Assembly: GCF_900115775.1 (NCBI RefSeq)
Contig: NZ_FOXS01000009.1
Coordinates: 93,774-157,773, forward strand
Reading direction: 5' to 3'
Length of the DNA: 64,000 nt
Source: Hymenobacter arizonensis
GTDB taxonomy: Bacteria; Bacteroidota; Bacteroidia; Cytophagales; Hymenobacteraceae
Shown: positions 22,296 to 30,494 of the stretch, in pieces
How positions within the stretch are numbered: position 1 is the stretch's first letter
Layout of the letters: every line of letters begins with the position of its first letter
Notes under the pieces: generated by a model
Database searches by the model: none
Seen by the model: only the letters and a program-made list of their open reading frames with translations
What the model was told of the DNA's origin: nothing
Made by a program: the position numbers and the translations under genes

Positions 22296-23828
22296 TTATG
22301 AGTCAAGACGTTGGTTTACCTCTGCCATCGCGTTGATTATCGAGTCTTGCGAGATTTGTGCACCGCGCAGTTCAGCGCTTAATTGGCCGTCGCGCATTAC
22401 GACCACGCGGTCGCTGCCTTCGACGAGTTCTTCGAGTTCGGACGAAATCATTAACACGCCCAAACCTTCTTTTGCTAATTCATTGACAAGCGCTTGAATC
22501 TCGCCTTTGGCGCCGATGTCAATGCCGCGCGTGGGTTCATCAAGCAACAAAAACTTTGGATTGCAGCACAGCCAGCGCGCGAGCAACACTTTTTGCTGGT
22601 TGCCGCCGGATAATTCGCGGATTTTTTGCTCGGCCGAAGTGGCTTTGATACCCAAGCGCCGCATAAATCGTTCGACGATTTCGTTTTGCTTTTTGCGCGA
22701 AACCACGCCGGCGCGGGTAAGGGCCGGCAACGCGGCGAGCGTTAGATTTTCGCGCACCGACCAATCGGGAATAATTCCTTCAGCTTTGCGGTCTTCGGAC
22801 AAAAACGCGATTCCGGCGCGGATTGCCTCGTTTGGGTTGCGCGCGTTGATTTCCTGGCCGTTCAGGACGACGCGCCCGGTTTCGGTCCGGTCGGCCCCGA
22901 AAATCGCCCGCGCAACCTCGGTCCGTCCGGAACCGAGCAAACCTGCCATGCCCAGAATTTCGCCGCGCCGAACGTCGAGCGACACGTTTTGCAGTCGCCG
23001 CCCGCGCGTTAGATTTTCGACTGCCAATAGAGGCGGTGCGTTGTTGTTAACCGGTTGGTGTTCGTCAAATGCGGTCGCGCCTTTTTTCTCCAGCTCCTCG
23101 CGCTGCTTACCGAGCATCAAACAAATCAAATCAATTCGCTCCAGCCCTTTTAAACTGCGCGTCGCCACGAATTTGCCGTCGCGCAAAACCGTCACGCGGT
23201 CGCAAACAGCGTACAGCTCGTCAAAACGGTGTGATATGTAAACAATCGCCGTGCCTTCCGCTTTCAAGCGCCGAATCACTTCGTACAAGATTCCGACTTC
23301 TTTTTCGGTTAAGCTGCTGGTAGGCTCATCGAGAACCAAGACTTTGGCCCCGAGGCTGACGCCGCGCGCAATTGCCACCATTTGCCGCATCGCGATATTG
23401 AGGCTGCCCAAAGTCGCTTTCGGATTAATATTTAAACCGAGTCTTTTAAGCAGTTCGCCGGTTTCACGATTCATGCGCGCCCAATCAATAAATCCAAATC
23501 TGCACGGCTCACGATTCAAAAAAATATTCTCGGCAACCGTGCGAAACATCAATAAATTAACTTCTTGGTACACCGCGACAACTCCGGCGCGCTGCGCGTC
23601 TTCAGGCGTGCGAAAATTTGCCGGTTTGCCTTCTAAAAACATGTCGCCGCCGTCCCGCATGTAAGCCCCGGTCATGATTTTAATGAGCGTCGATTTACCC
23701 GCGCCGTTTTCGCCGACGAGCGAATGAACTTCGCCGCGTTCTAACGTTAAACTCACGTTATCGAGCGCGACCACGCCGGAAAAAACTTTGCGGATGTTAT
23801 GCATTCGCAGCAATGGTTCGTTGGTCAT
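22296..23828 (-). CDS. ABC sugar transporter ATPase, two NBDs (YtfR/RbsA-like)
   Basis: 510 residues from ATG 23828 (MTNEPLLRMHNIRKVFSGVVALDNVSL); the longer frame upstream has no coding look. First NBD: Walker A GENGAGKST (about residues 37-45), Q-loop YQEVNL, signature-like LNIAMRQMVAIARGVS and Walker B VLVLDEPTSSL. Second NBD: degenerate Walker A GLLGSGRTE, signature LSGGNQQKVLLARWL, LLLDEPTRGID and a conserved end VLMISSELEELVEGSDRVVVM. This is the fused two-domain ATPase of the ribose/galactose (CUT2) class. Such importers are unusual for Bacteroidota, which mostly use SusC/SusD plus MFS carriers. Confidence 0.9.
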   Translation of the reverse strand: MTNEPLLRMHNIRKVFSGVVALDNVSLTLERGEVHSLVGENGAGKSTLIKIMTGAYMRDGGDMFLEGKPANFRTPEDAQRAGVVAVYQEVNLLMFRTVAENIFLNREPCRFGFIDWARMNRETGELLKRLGLNINPKATLGSLNIAMRQMVAIARGVSLGAKVLVLDEPTSSLTEKEVGILYEVIRRLKAEGTAIVYISHRFDELYAVCDRVTVLRDGKFVATRSLKGLERIDLICLMLGKQREELEKKGATAFDEHQPVNNNAPPLLAVENLTRGRRLQNVSLDVRRGEILGMAGLLGSGRTEVARAIFGADRTETGRVVLNGQEINARNPNEAIRAGIAFLSEDRKAEGIIPDWSVRENLTLAALPALTRAGVVSRKKQNEIVERFMRRLGIKATSAEQKIRELSGGNQQKVLLARWLCCNPKFLLLDEPTRGIDIGAKGEIQALVNELAKEGLGVLMISSELEELVEGSDRVVVMRDGQLSAELRGAQISQDSIINAMAEVNQRLDS

Positions 23829-23877
23829 GATTAATGGTAAGTAAAAAGAATTAATCACTAATCGTTTCGTATTGCTT

Positions 23878-24873
23878 TTAATAAGCTTCGGCAACAAATT
23901 GCGCGGCGTTGGACGAATCGAAAAATTTATCGGGCACGATAATTTTTGGCGGGATTTGTTCACCGCGCAAATACTTTTCGTACGTGTCAAACGCAATCGG
24001 GCCAAAACGCGGATTGCACTCGACTGTGACGTTCAGGTCGCCGGCAATAATGGCTTCGAGCGCGCTCTTTTGTCCGTCAACCGAAACGACTTTGACGGCT
24101 TTGCCCGGATTCATTCCGGCGGCCTTTAAGGCCTGAATGGCGCCGAGCGCCATTTCGTCGTTGTGCGTGTAAACGACCGTGATTTTTTTGCCGTGCGCTT
24201 GAATCAGGTTTTCCATGACTTTCTGACCGGTGGCGCGCGCAAAATCGGCCGGCTGCGAAGCGAGAATTTTCATGTCTGGGCTGCTTTTAATGGCAGCCAG
24301 AAAACCTTTGTTGCGGTCCAGCGCGACGCTTGAACCGGCCGTGCCTTCGAGAATAATAATGCCGGCTGCGCCGTTGGTGTTTTTGACCGTCCATTCGCCC
24401 ACGCGACGACCTTCTTCGACAAAGTTTGAACCGATAAACGTAACGTAATCTTGGCCGGGCGTGCCGGCGGCTTCGCGGTCAATTAAAAAGACCGGAATCT
24501 TGGCTTGTTTCGCTACTGCGAGCGCGCCATCCAAACCTTCAAATTCGCGCGGCGCAAGAAAAATTGCTTCCACCTTGCGCGCCACCATGTCCTCGACATC
24601 CGAAATCTGTTTTGACGTTTGGGTTTGGGCGTCGGTGGCAACCAGCTCGTACCCGCGCTTGGCGGCTTCGTCGCGCATTGATTTGGTTTCGGCAATCCGC
24701 CACGGTCCGTTGTTTTCCATTTGCGCAAAGCCGACCACTTTTTTCCTGCCGCCTTCGTTGCCCGCGCTGGTTCTGGCCGCTTTGCGGTCGCAGCCAGCTA
24801 AAATCAGCGCGATTGATAAGAACATAATCGCACCCGCAACACTTTTGCTGATTAACAATTGCAGCGTTTTCAT
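23878..24873 (-). CDS. Periplasmic sugar-binding lipoprotein (YtfQ-like)
   Basis: 331 residues from ATG 24873. Lipoprotein signal MKTLQLLISKSVAGAIMFLSIALILAGC (Cys 28), then a Peripla_BP_4/RbsB-type two-lobe fold: KKVVGFAQMENNGPWRIAETKSMRDEA, the DVEDMVARKVEAIFLAPREFEGLDGAL strand-helix, PVFLIDREA, a hinge AVYTHNDEMALGAIQAL-type stretch (VVYTHNDEMALGAIQALKAAG), VKVVSVDGQKSALEAI and NPRFGPIAFDTYEKYL. The sequence is closest in feel to YtfQ (galactofuranose). A Cys-anchored binding protein is typical of Gram-positives or of Acidobacteriota-like Gram-negatives, in line with horizontal origin. First gene of the operon. Confidence 0.87.
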   Translation of the reverse strand: MKTLQLLISKSVAGAIMFLSIALILAGCDRKAARTSAGNEGGRKKVVGFAQMENNGPWRIAETKSMRDEAAKRGYELVATDAQTQTSKQISDVEDMVARKVEAIFLAPREFEGLDGALAVAKQAKIPVFLIDREAAGTPGQDYVTFIGSNFVEEGRRVGEWTVKNTNGAAGIIILEGTAGSSVALDRNKGFLAAIKSSPDMKILASQPADFARATGQKVMENLIQAHGKKITVVYTHNDEMALGAIQALKAAGMNPGKAVKVVSVDGQKSALEAIIAGDLNVTVECNPRFGPIAFDTYEKYLRGEQIPPKIIVPDKFFDSSNAAQFVAEAY

Positions 24874-24889
24874 GCTTAACGTTTATTAT

Positions 24890-25120
24890 TTATTTACCCG
24901 TGGTGGGTTCAATTCGCCGCGAACTACAACGCGCCTCGGTGCTCCCCCCGTTGGGAAGGACGCAGCCCGGGCGCCCCTCTAATAAGTGGCCGCCTTTGAG
25001 GGCTTGAACCGGCGCGGCGGAGGGCGGGGATTGGGCGTGGGCAGTTGGCGCCCGGCACAGCAGGAACAAGCCGGCGTAAGCCGTCCGAACGGGTCGGAGT
25101 CCGAGTAACCGTTTTTGCAT
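24890..25120 (-). pseudogene. 5' remnant of a host secreted-protein gene
   Basis: ATG 25120 gives MQKRLLGLRPVRTAYAGLFLLCRAPTAHAQ, an apparent signal peptide with AHAQ cleavage site, then SPPSAAPVQALKGGHLL and a short Arg/Gly-rich tail to a TAA at 24890. The tail is low-quality coding sequence, and the foreign importer operon starts a few tens of bases beyond. I infer that a host gene was cut when the importer island arrived, leaving its first part. Related possibility: chance frame in GC-rich DNA. Confidence 0.35.
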
Positions 25121-25281
25121 GCGGCAAGGTAGGTAACGCGGTGCTGTTGTTCTACCTTCTCGGCCAGCTTACGTTAGCGCTCGTTTTCCCAGACAACGAA
25201 GAGTGAATGGCACTTTTATGAGATTTACGGTACTTTGCCAGCAAAATTGTATTAAAGCGACAGATGTTGTTTTAAAATATG

Positions 25282-25316
25282 ATTACCCTCGATAAACCTT
25301 AGTTATCGAGGGTAAT
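25282..25316. repeat. Perfect hairpin upstream of the integrase
   Basis: 14-bp perfect arms ATTACCCTCGATAA and TTATCGAGGGTAAT with a 7-nt loop, followed by TTTTG. It lies 73 bp before the recombinase start. May be a terminator, a recombination core or both. Confidence 0.65.
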
Positions 25317-25388
25317 TTTGCCGTACTTTTAGGGCTCAAAAATCGTTTCGTTTTTTTCGCTGACCCGCCGTCGGCCGTCCCGCCCGCC

Positions 25389-26363
25389 ATGGAAACCCTC
25401 CCCATTGTTCCCGACGCCGCCGTCGGCGCCGCGCGCCACATCGATGAGTACGCCGCGGCCGGGGCGCGCTACGTCACCACCGGCCAGCAGGGCGCGGCCA
25501 ATACCCAGCGTGCCTACGCCGGCGACTGGCGGCGCTTCACCGCCTGGTGCCGCGAACACGGCCGCGAGTCGTTGCCGGCCGACGTGCTCACCGTGGCGGC
25601 CTTCGTCACGGCGCTGGCCGAGGCCGGCAAAAAGGTGGCCACCATCCAGCGCCACTGCGCGGCGCTGAGCAAGGCCCACCAGCTGGCCGGGCTGCCCACG
25701 CCCACCGACGACCGGCAGCTCAAGACTTTGCTCGAGGGCATCAGCCGCGAGAAAGGCGTGCGCCAAAAGCAGGCCCCGGCCTTCACGCTCGCCTACTTCA
25801 AGCGCGTGCTGCAAGGCATCGATGTTGAGCGCCTCGACGGGGTGCGCGACCGGGCCCTGCTGCTGCTCGGCCTGGCCGGGGCGTTTCGCCGCGACGAGCT
25901 GGCCAGCCTCGACCTGGCCCACCTGCGCTTCGACGAAGACGGGCTGGTGGTCGAGTTGCCCCGGAGCAAAACCAACCAGAAAGGCGAGGCCGAAGAAAAG
26001 GCCGTTTTCTTTTCGCCCGACCGGCGCAGTTGCCCAGTGCGGGCCGTCAAGGACTGGCTGGCGGTACTCGAACAGCACGGGCGCACGAGCGGCCCGCTGT
26101 TCCTCTCGTTCCACAAGGGCCAGCGCCTGAGCCGGCGCCGGCTGAGCACCTTCAGCTTGAACGAGATTGTGCAGCTGCGCCTGGGCGCGCCCTACACGGC
26201 CCACTCGCTGCGCGCCTCCTTCGTCACCATTGCCAAGCTCAACGGGGCCGACGACGCCGAGGTGATGAACCAGACCAAGCACAAGACCACCGACATGATT
26301 CGCCGCTACACCCGCCTCGACAACGTGCGCCAGCACAACGCCGCCCAGAAGCTCGGCTTGTAG
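25389..26363 (+). CDS. Tyrosine recombinase (phage-integrase family)
   Basis: 324 residues from ATG 25389. N-terminal SAM-like core-binding domain (NTQRAYAGDWRRFTAWCREHG...LTVAAFVTALAEAGKKVATIQRHCAAL). Catalytic domain: first Arg in AGAFRRDELASLDL (about 166), HSLRASFVT (His about 271, Arg about 274), and KHKTTDMIRRYTRLDN, in which His takes the H/W place and Tyr (about 307) is the nucleophile. It cuts and joins DNA through a 3'-phosphotyrosine bond. Set between two perfect hairpins. Could resolve plasmid multimers or integrate an element; no partner recombinase is seen. The nearby importer island has foreign composition, so this enzyme may have brought it in, but that is inference. Confidence 0.9.
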   Translation: METLPIVPDAAVGAARHIDEYAAAGARYVTTGQQGAANTQRAYAGDWRRFTAWCREHGRESLPADVLTVAAFVTALAEAGKKVATIQRHCAALSKAHQLAGLPTPTDDRQLKTLLEGISREKGVRQKQAPAFTLAYFKRVLQGIDVERLDGVRDRALLLLGLAGAFRRDELASLDLAHLRFDEDGLVVELPRSKTNQKGEAEEKAVFFSPDRRSCPVRAVKDWLAVLEQHGRTSGPLFLSFHKGQRLSRRRLSTFSLNEIVQLRLGAPYTAHSLRASFVTIAKLNGADDAEVMNQTKHKTTDMIRRYTRLDNVRQHNAAQKLGL

Positions 26364-26366
26364 CCC

Positions 26367-26397
26367 GCGGGCACTCCTTATTATAAGGAGTGCCCGC
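26367..26397. repeat. Perfect hairpin after the integrase gene
   Basis: 14-bp perfect arms GCGGGCACTCCTTA and TAAGGAGTGCCCGC with a 3-nt loop, starting 4 bp after the integrase stop. No T-run follows, so a simple terminator is less likely. From 26398 to 26691 I see no gene. Confidence 0.6.
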
Positions 26398-26691
26398 GCC
26401 GGGGGCAGCGGGGCAAAAGCCGTGAGCCGGTCTTATAAATTTGGTAGGCAGGGCTAAAGACTTATCATACCTTAAGACGCCGCGCCGGTAGCGACTCGCA
26501 GGTGAACCTCATCGCGCCTTATCACACCAACCGAAATAGCGCCCCCCCCTTTGCTTCTTACTCCCTGCCTGACGCCCGGTTGCGATGCTTCCTTCCGCAA
26601 GGCTTCGGCAAAAGGCACCTGCTTGCCCCTTGCCTAAGTTGTCAGCCGCCAGCCTGGGCGGGTCTGCTTTAAAGGAACGCTGACAAAAGGG

Positions 26692-27555
26692 CTAGCCCAG
26701 GTACGATTTCAGCGACTGCGAGCGCGAGGTGTGCTTCAGGCGCCGAATGGCCTTCTCCTTTATCTGCCGCACCCGCTCGCGGGTCAAGCCAAATTGCTCG
26801 CCGACTTCCTCCAGCGTGCGCGCGGCTTGGCCATTGAGCCCGAAATGGAGCGTGATGACGTCGGCCTCCCGCCTCGTCAGGGTCGAGAGCGCGCGCTGCA
26901 CCTCCCGGCGCAGGGAGTCCCGCAGCAAGCCCGCATCCGGCGTGTCCGCGTCCTCGTCCCCCATCACGTCGAGCAAGCCGTTTTCCTCGCCCTGCACGAA
27001 GGGCGCATCCATCGAGACGTGGCGCCCCCCAATTTTCAGCGTGTCTGCCACCTCGGACGTGCTCAGGTCCAGCAACTCCGCAATCTCGTCGGGCGAGGGT
27101 TCGCGCTCGAACTTTTGCTCCAGCTCCGCGAACGAGCGGCTGATTTTATTCAGCGAGCCTACGCGGTTCAGGGGCAGGCGCACGATGCGGCTCTGCTCGG
27201 CCAGGGCTTGCAGGATGCTCTGGCGAATCCACCACACGGCGTAGGAGATGAACTTGAAGCCTTTCGTTTCATCGAAGCGCTTGGCCGCCTTAATCAGCCC
27301 TAGGTTGCCCTCGTTGATGAGGTCGCCCAGGGTCAGGCCCTGGTTCTGGTACTGCTTGGACACCGAGACCACAAAACGCAGGTTGGCTTTCGTCAGCTTT
27401 TCGAGGGCCATCTGGTCGCCCTCGCGAATGCGCTGGGCCAACTCTACTTCCTCGTCTATCGACACCAGGCTCACCTTGCCAATCTCCTGCAGGTACTTGT
27501 CCAGGGACTGGCTTTCGCGGTTGGTAATCTGCTTGCTGATTTTGAGCTGTCTCAT
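26692..27555 (-). CDS. rpoD: Primary-type sigma-70 factor (RpoD/SigA of Bacteroidota)
   Basis: 287 residues from ATG 27555 (MRQLKISKQITNRESQSLDKYLQEIGKV); a frame with 13 further codons upstream is not needed. All regions are present: 1.2 (LDKYLQEIGKVSLVSIDEEVELAQRI), 2 (LRFVVSVSKQYQNQGLTLGDLINEGNLGLIKAAKRFDETKGFKFISYAVWWIRQSILQALAE), 3 (LNKISRSFAELEQKFEREPSPDEIAELL) and 4 (LTRREADVITLHFGLN...TLEEVGEQFGLTRERVRQIKEKAIRRLKH). Region 1.1 is absent, as is normal for Bacteroidota RpoD of about 287 residues. Region 2.4/4.2 look intact, so it should read the TTG/TAnnTTTG promoters of the phylum. On a plasmid it is probably an additional copy. Confidence 0.9.
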   Translation of the reverse strand: MRQLKISKQITNRESQSLDKYLQEIGKVSLVSIDEEVELAQRIREGDQMALEKLTKANLRFVVSVSKQYQNQGLTLGDLINEGNLGLIKAAKRFDETKGFKFISYAVWWIRQSILQALAEQSRIVRLPLNRVGSLNKISRSFAELEQKFEREPSPDEIAELLDLSTSEVADTLKIGGRHVSMDAPFVQGEENGLLDVMGDEDADTPDAGLLRDSLRREVQRALSTLTRREADVITLHFGLNGQAARTLEEVGEQFGLTRERVRQIKEKAIRRLKHTSRSQSLKSYLG

Positions 27556-28072
27556 GCGGGAACGGCGCTGCTTAGAAGGGGAAGAGCAACCCATAACTCC
27601 CGGTGCGGCGGCTTGGTTCGATGGCCTTGGCGGCGATGCTCCGCCGGAAGGAGCACGTGTGGGGTAAAAGCCTGACCGCCGTCGATTGAGGTAGCTTAGG
27701 AGGTAGTTCAGTATGAACGAACTGCCTAAGACAGTATGCTATTTTACTCAAGATGTTTGCAGCCTCCACCAAGGGAAGTAAGACGTTGCATGAGCATAAT
27801 ACCTAATTGACATGGCCAAGACTATATGTTGTGCGAGCAGCCTTATCTACTTGGTCTACTACCTCAGCTAGGTAGCTAACCTTATCACATACCTGGCTGA
27901 TTGACATTCTATGCTCCGTATACAGAGCGAACTGGCCTGCAATGAGCTGCAAAAACTGGGGATAGGATGAGTACTAAATGTGGCGCGTAATAGCCCACAT
28001 TACGATGGTCAAAGCTATGTCATCCCGCCGGTATGGCATAGCACTTAGTGGTATTAAAGAGTTGGTAGATAA
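27556..28072. other. Long non-coding stretch upstream of the sigma gene
   Basis: No frame on either strand looks coding. An imperfect hairpin (27695-27730, CTTAGG...CCTAAG) lies in the middle. It probably carries the sigma factor promoter (minus strand) and the 3' side of the conjugation-like gene. Confidence 0.4.
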
Positions 28073-28954
28073 TCAAAATCTCCCCGAACGACTAATGCTC
28101 TTAAGCAGTTGGTTCTGCAGTAATTGGTCGCGATAAACACCTTCCACAGCCATACGTGCTGGTCCAGGCTTGCCAGCTTCGTGTATCAGGCGGTCAGCTT
28201 CCTGCCGCCGCTGCAGCGCTTTTACCATGTTGTCATTAGCCTGCCCCATAGCCCGCAGCCGCTCGGCTTCGGTCATCGAGTACCGGCCCGGATTCTTGAG
28301 CGTGGCCATGAACTCTACGCTCTGGGCCGTCATCTCGTCGGCAATCTTCTGGTAATTGAAAGCTGTTTCCACGTTCTTTTTCTTGAGCACCTCCTCATAA
28401 GCATACGCCGAGGCAAAGGCCTCTTCCCGCATGTTCTTGTAGTCGCGGTAAGTAAAGGACTGGGCCCCGTTGCGGCCGATATCCAGGCCCGAGAAGGCCT
28501 GGCACACCGTTTCCACGTCCTGCTCCGTGCGCCCCTGCAGGGCCTGGCGCAAGCGCCGGGCTTTGCTAACGGGCGTCATGTAGTCGGGCTGGGAGCTGGT
28601 GTTCATTCCGATGGCGCGCCCAAACAGCTCCAGGGGGTTGGCGTAGCGGAGGTCTTTCACCGACTGCCCCTTGCGCAGGTCGGCCTGAATCTGCTGCTGG
28701 AGCATGAGGTTCTGGCCCGTGATGTTTTTAACTTCCCCCGTGATGTCCCGGGTGACGCCGGCAATTTGCCGGGCATCTTTGATGACCTTGTAGTTTTTCA
28801 TCGTTCCGGTCCACTGGGTGAGCCTTTTGACGAAGTCCTCAATGTGCACGGGGTCGTTAACCACCATCTGCGCCTGAGCTGGATTTGCGGCCGCCAACAG
28901 GCTGGAAAAGACAAAGCCAGCAACTACTTGACTTTTTATTATACAGGAAAGCAA
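28073..28954 (-). CDS. Exported VirB5/TrbJ-like protein, start uncertain
   Basis: About 293 residues if it starts at TTG 28954; no ATG lies close to the signal peptide. The start region SQVVAGFVFSSLLAAANPAQAQ is a clear signal with AQAQ cleavage. The mature part begins MVVNDPVHIEDFVKRLTQWTGTMKNYKVIKDARQIAGV, like the start of VirB5/TrbJ minor pilus proteins (which read near V.DP.n......), then continues as long amphipathic helices with a pair of RR/KR-rich segments (EEAFASAYAYEEVLKKKNVETAFNYQKIADEMTAQSVEFMATL). It could be a surviving conjugation gene; no other T4SS gene is seen. The longer frame upstream overlaps a plus-strand gene and is probably not translated. Confidence 0.5.
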   Translation of the reverse strand: MLSCIIKSQVVAGFVFSSLLAAANPAQAQMVVNDPVHIEDFVKRLTQWTGTMKNYKVIKDARQIAGVTRDITGEVKNITGQNLMLQQQIQADLRKGQSVKDLRYANPLELFGRAIGMNTSSQPDYMTPVSKARRLRQALQGRTEQDVETVCQAFSGLDIGRNGAQSFTYRDYKNMREEAFASAYAYEEVLKKKNVETAFNYQKIADEMTAQSVEFMATLKNPGRYSMTEAERLRAMGQANDNMVKALQRRQEADRLIHEAGKPGPARMAVEGVYRDQLLQNQLLKSISRSGRF

Positions 28955-29036
28955 GAAAATGGTAAACTTATTTACTAGGAAATAAATTATTGCACCATTG
29001 CTGCGCCGCTGACATCGGTCGCGCCGGTAGTGATGG

Positions 29037-29324
29037 GTGCTGCCCACGTTGCCGCCGGTGGTGTTGGGGCAGAAAACGCTGCCTTCCCTGACCACGGTGG
29101 TTGTGGCCACGCAGCGCATCGAGCTGCCCCGCCTGCTGGAGCACCCCGCTTTCACCGACGAGCAGCGCCATACGGCCACCGCCCGGATACTGCCCGAAAC
29201 CGACCCCGCCCGGCTGGGGCGCTGGCTGACCAACATCATGCAGCGGGTGGCCGAGTGGGAAGAGCGCACGCTAACCGAGGAAGCCCGCCAGCACCCCCAC
29301 CCGTACCCGGGCGACGAGTGCTGA
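29037..29324 (+). CDS. Small protein of unknown function, 95 aa
   Basis: The frame from 29037 has good coding look from about residue 20 onward (VVVATQRIELPRLLEHPAFTDEQRHTATARILPETDPARLGRWLTNIMQRVAEWEERTLTEEARQHPHP). The alternate GTG near 29098 may be the real start. Helical and charged, no signal or TM. No family recognised. It lies 80 bp before the HTH gene on the same strand, divergent from the VirB5-like gene. Confidence 0.45.
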   Translation: MLPTLPPVVLGQKTLPSLTTVVVATQRIELPRLLEHPAFTDEQRHTATARILPETDPARLGRWLTNIMQRVAEWEERTLTEEARQHPHPYPGDEC

Positions 29325-29403
29325 TTTCACCGGCAGGGCCGGGGGCAGTGGGGTACCGTTCCGCTGTCACCGGCTTTCCTCACAACTTCTTGCCTACTGC
29401 CTT

Positions 29404-29673
29404 ATGCCCTCCTCCCCTCCCCCACCGTCCGCCACTACTCACCGTTTCCCCCGCCGTTTTAGTGACCTGCTGCGCCACGGCCGCTACACCTTCACCGAGC
29501 GCGAGCTGATGGAGCATTTGCGCATGACCTACCGCACCATCAAGCAGCGCGAGGCCGACCCGTCCACCCTTACCGTTGCCGAGTTGCTGCGCGTGGCCGA
29601 TTTGCTCAACGAGCCCGTGCAGAATATTATCGCCGTCGTGCTGGCCGAGGTGCAGGCCAGTGGAGCTGAGTAG
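29404..29673 (+). CDS. Small helix-turn-helix protein (XRE-like), 89 aa
   Basis: ATG 29404. After a Pro/Ser-rich start, FSDLLRHGRYTFTERELMEHLRMTYRTIKQREADPSTLTVAELLRVADLLNEPVQNIIAVVL follows the Cro/C1 layout: helix 2 TERELMEHLRM, helix 3 TYRTIKQREADP, then a final helix pair VAELLRVADLLNEPV typical of XRE repressors. Probably a DNA-binding regulator. The near-perfect palindrome that starts 22 bp after its stop, over the promoter of the next gene, is a good candidate for its operator. Confidence 0.7.
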   Translation: MPSSPPPPSATTHRFPRRFSDLLRHGRYTFTERELMEHLRMTYRTIKQREADPSTLTVAELLRVADLLNEPVQNIIAVVLAEVQASGAE

Positions 29674-29695
29674 CCTACCGGAACTCGTAAGGTGT

Positions 29696-29747
29696 GAAAA
29701 GCGTCAAGTTTTTACGTGTAAAAACTTGACGCTTTTCCGTACTTTTG
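29696..29747 (+). promoter_or_regulatory. Operator palindrome and -7 box for the AbiEi-like gene
   Basis: Perfect 20-bp arms GAAAAGCGTCAAGTTTTTAC (29696-29715) and its complement (29718-29737) with a 2-bp spacer form a 42-bp palindrome. TACTTTTG at 29740-29747 is a perfect Bacteroidota -7 box (TAnnTTTG), and its -33 region falls inside the palindrome. Binding of a dimer there would block the promoter of the gene at 29769. It could also fold as a terminator for the HTH gene. Confidence 0.7.
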
Positions 29748-29768
29748 CCCTTGTTATCTCTTTCGTTC

Positions 29769-30494
29769 ATGACCGGTTCCATTATGCAGCGCGTCCGCCA
29801 GCAGGTCCAGGCTTTCGAGCCGGGCGAGCTGCTGACCTATGCGGACCTGGCTACCGACCCCGCCTCCTTTGGGGCCGTGGCGGCGGCCCTGAGCCGCCTG
29901 ACCCGGCAGGGCGTGCTTAAGCGTTACGCCAAGGGCCAGTACTACCGGCCCCAGACCAGCCGGTTCGGAACCTTGCAGCCCTCTGAAGGGTCGGTGGTGC
30001 GCGGGCTGACGAAAGCCGCTGGTACATTAGCTGCTTACCCGGTTGGGACCAGCTTGTACAATCAACTGGGACTAACCAACCAGGTGCCGGCCGAACTGGT
30101 CGTGACCACGCCCAAGCCGCGGCGCACCCGGCCCCGGCGCGTGGCCTTCGTCGTACGCCCGGTGCCGGAGCAGGCCAGCGACGTGCCGCTGCTGCAGTGG
30201 CTGGAAGTGCTGCGCGACCTGCGCCGCATTCCCGACGCTAAGCCCGACGAGGTACTGGGCCGCGTGCAGCGCTATGTCAAAGCCCTCGCTTCTGCCCAGC
30301 GCCGCCGCCTGACCGAGCTGGCCGCTCGCCAGGCCCCACCCCGCGCCCGCGCCGTGCTCGGCGCGCTGCTCGAATTGCAGGGCGACAAGAAGGGCGCCGC
30401 CCAGCTGCGCGCCACCCTCAATTCCCTGACCACCTACCGCCTCGGCCTAAGCGCCGCGGCCCTGCCCAACCGCGCCGCTTGGAACATCCAATGA
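29769..30494 (+). CDS. AbiEi-like antitoxin (DUF6088-type)
   Basis: 241 residues from ATG 29769 (ATG 29784 is an alternative). The N-terminal winged helix (MQRVRQQVQAFEPGELLTYADLATDPASFGAVAAALSRLTRQGVLKRYAKGQYYRPQ) is the regulator domain. The middle VVRGLTKAAGTLAAYPVGTSLYNQLGLTNQVPAELVVTTPKPRRTRPRRVAFVVRP is the AbiEi/DUF6088 signature. In AbiE systems this protein represses its operon and counters the nucleotidyltransferase toxin AbiEii. Its TGA overlaps the ATG of the toxin gene (ATGA). The toxin is damaged while this gene is whole. Soluble DNA-binding protein. Confidence 0.78.
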   Translation: MTGSIMQRVRQQVQAFEPGELLTYADLATDPASFGAVAAALSRLTRQGVLKRYAKGQYYRPQTSRFGTLQPSEGSVVRGLTKAAGTLAAYPVGTSLYNQLGLTNQVPAELVVTTPKPRRTRPRRVAFVVRPVPEQASDVPLLQWLEVLRDLRRIPDAKPDEVLGRVQRYVKALASAQRRRLTELAARQAPPRARAVLGALLELQGDKKGAAQLRATLNSLTTYRLGLSAAALPNRAAWNIQ

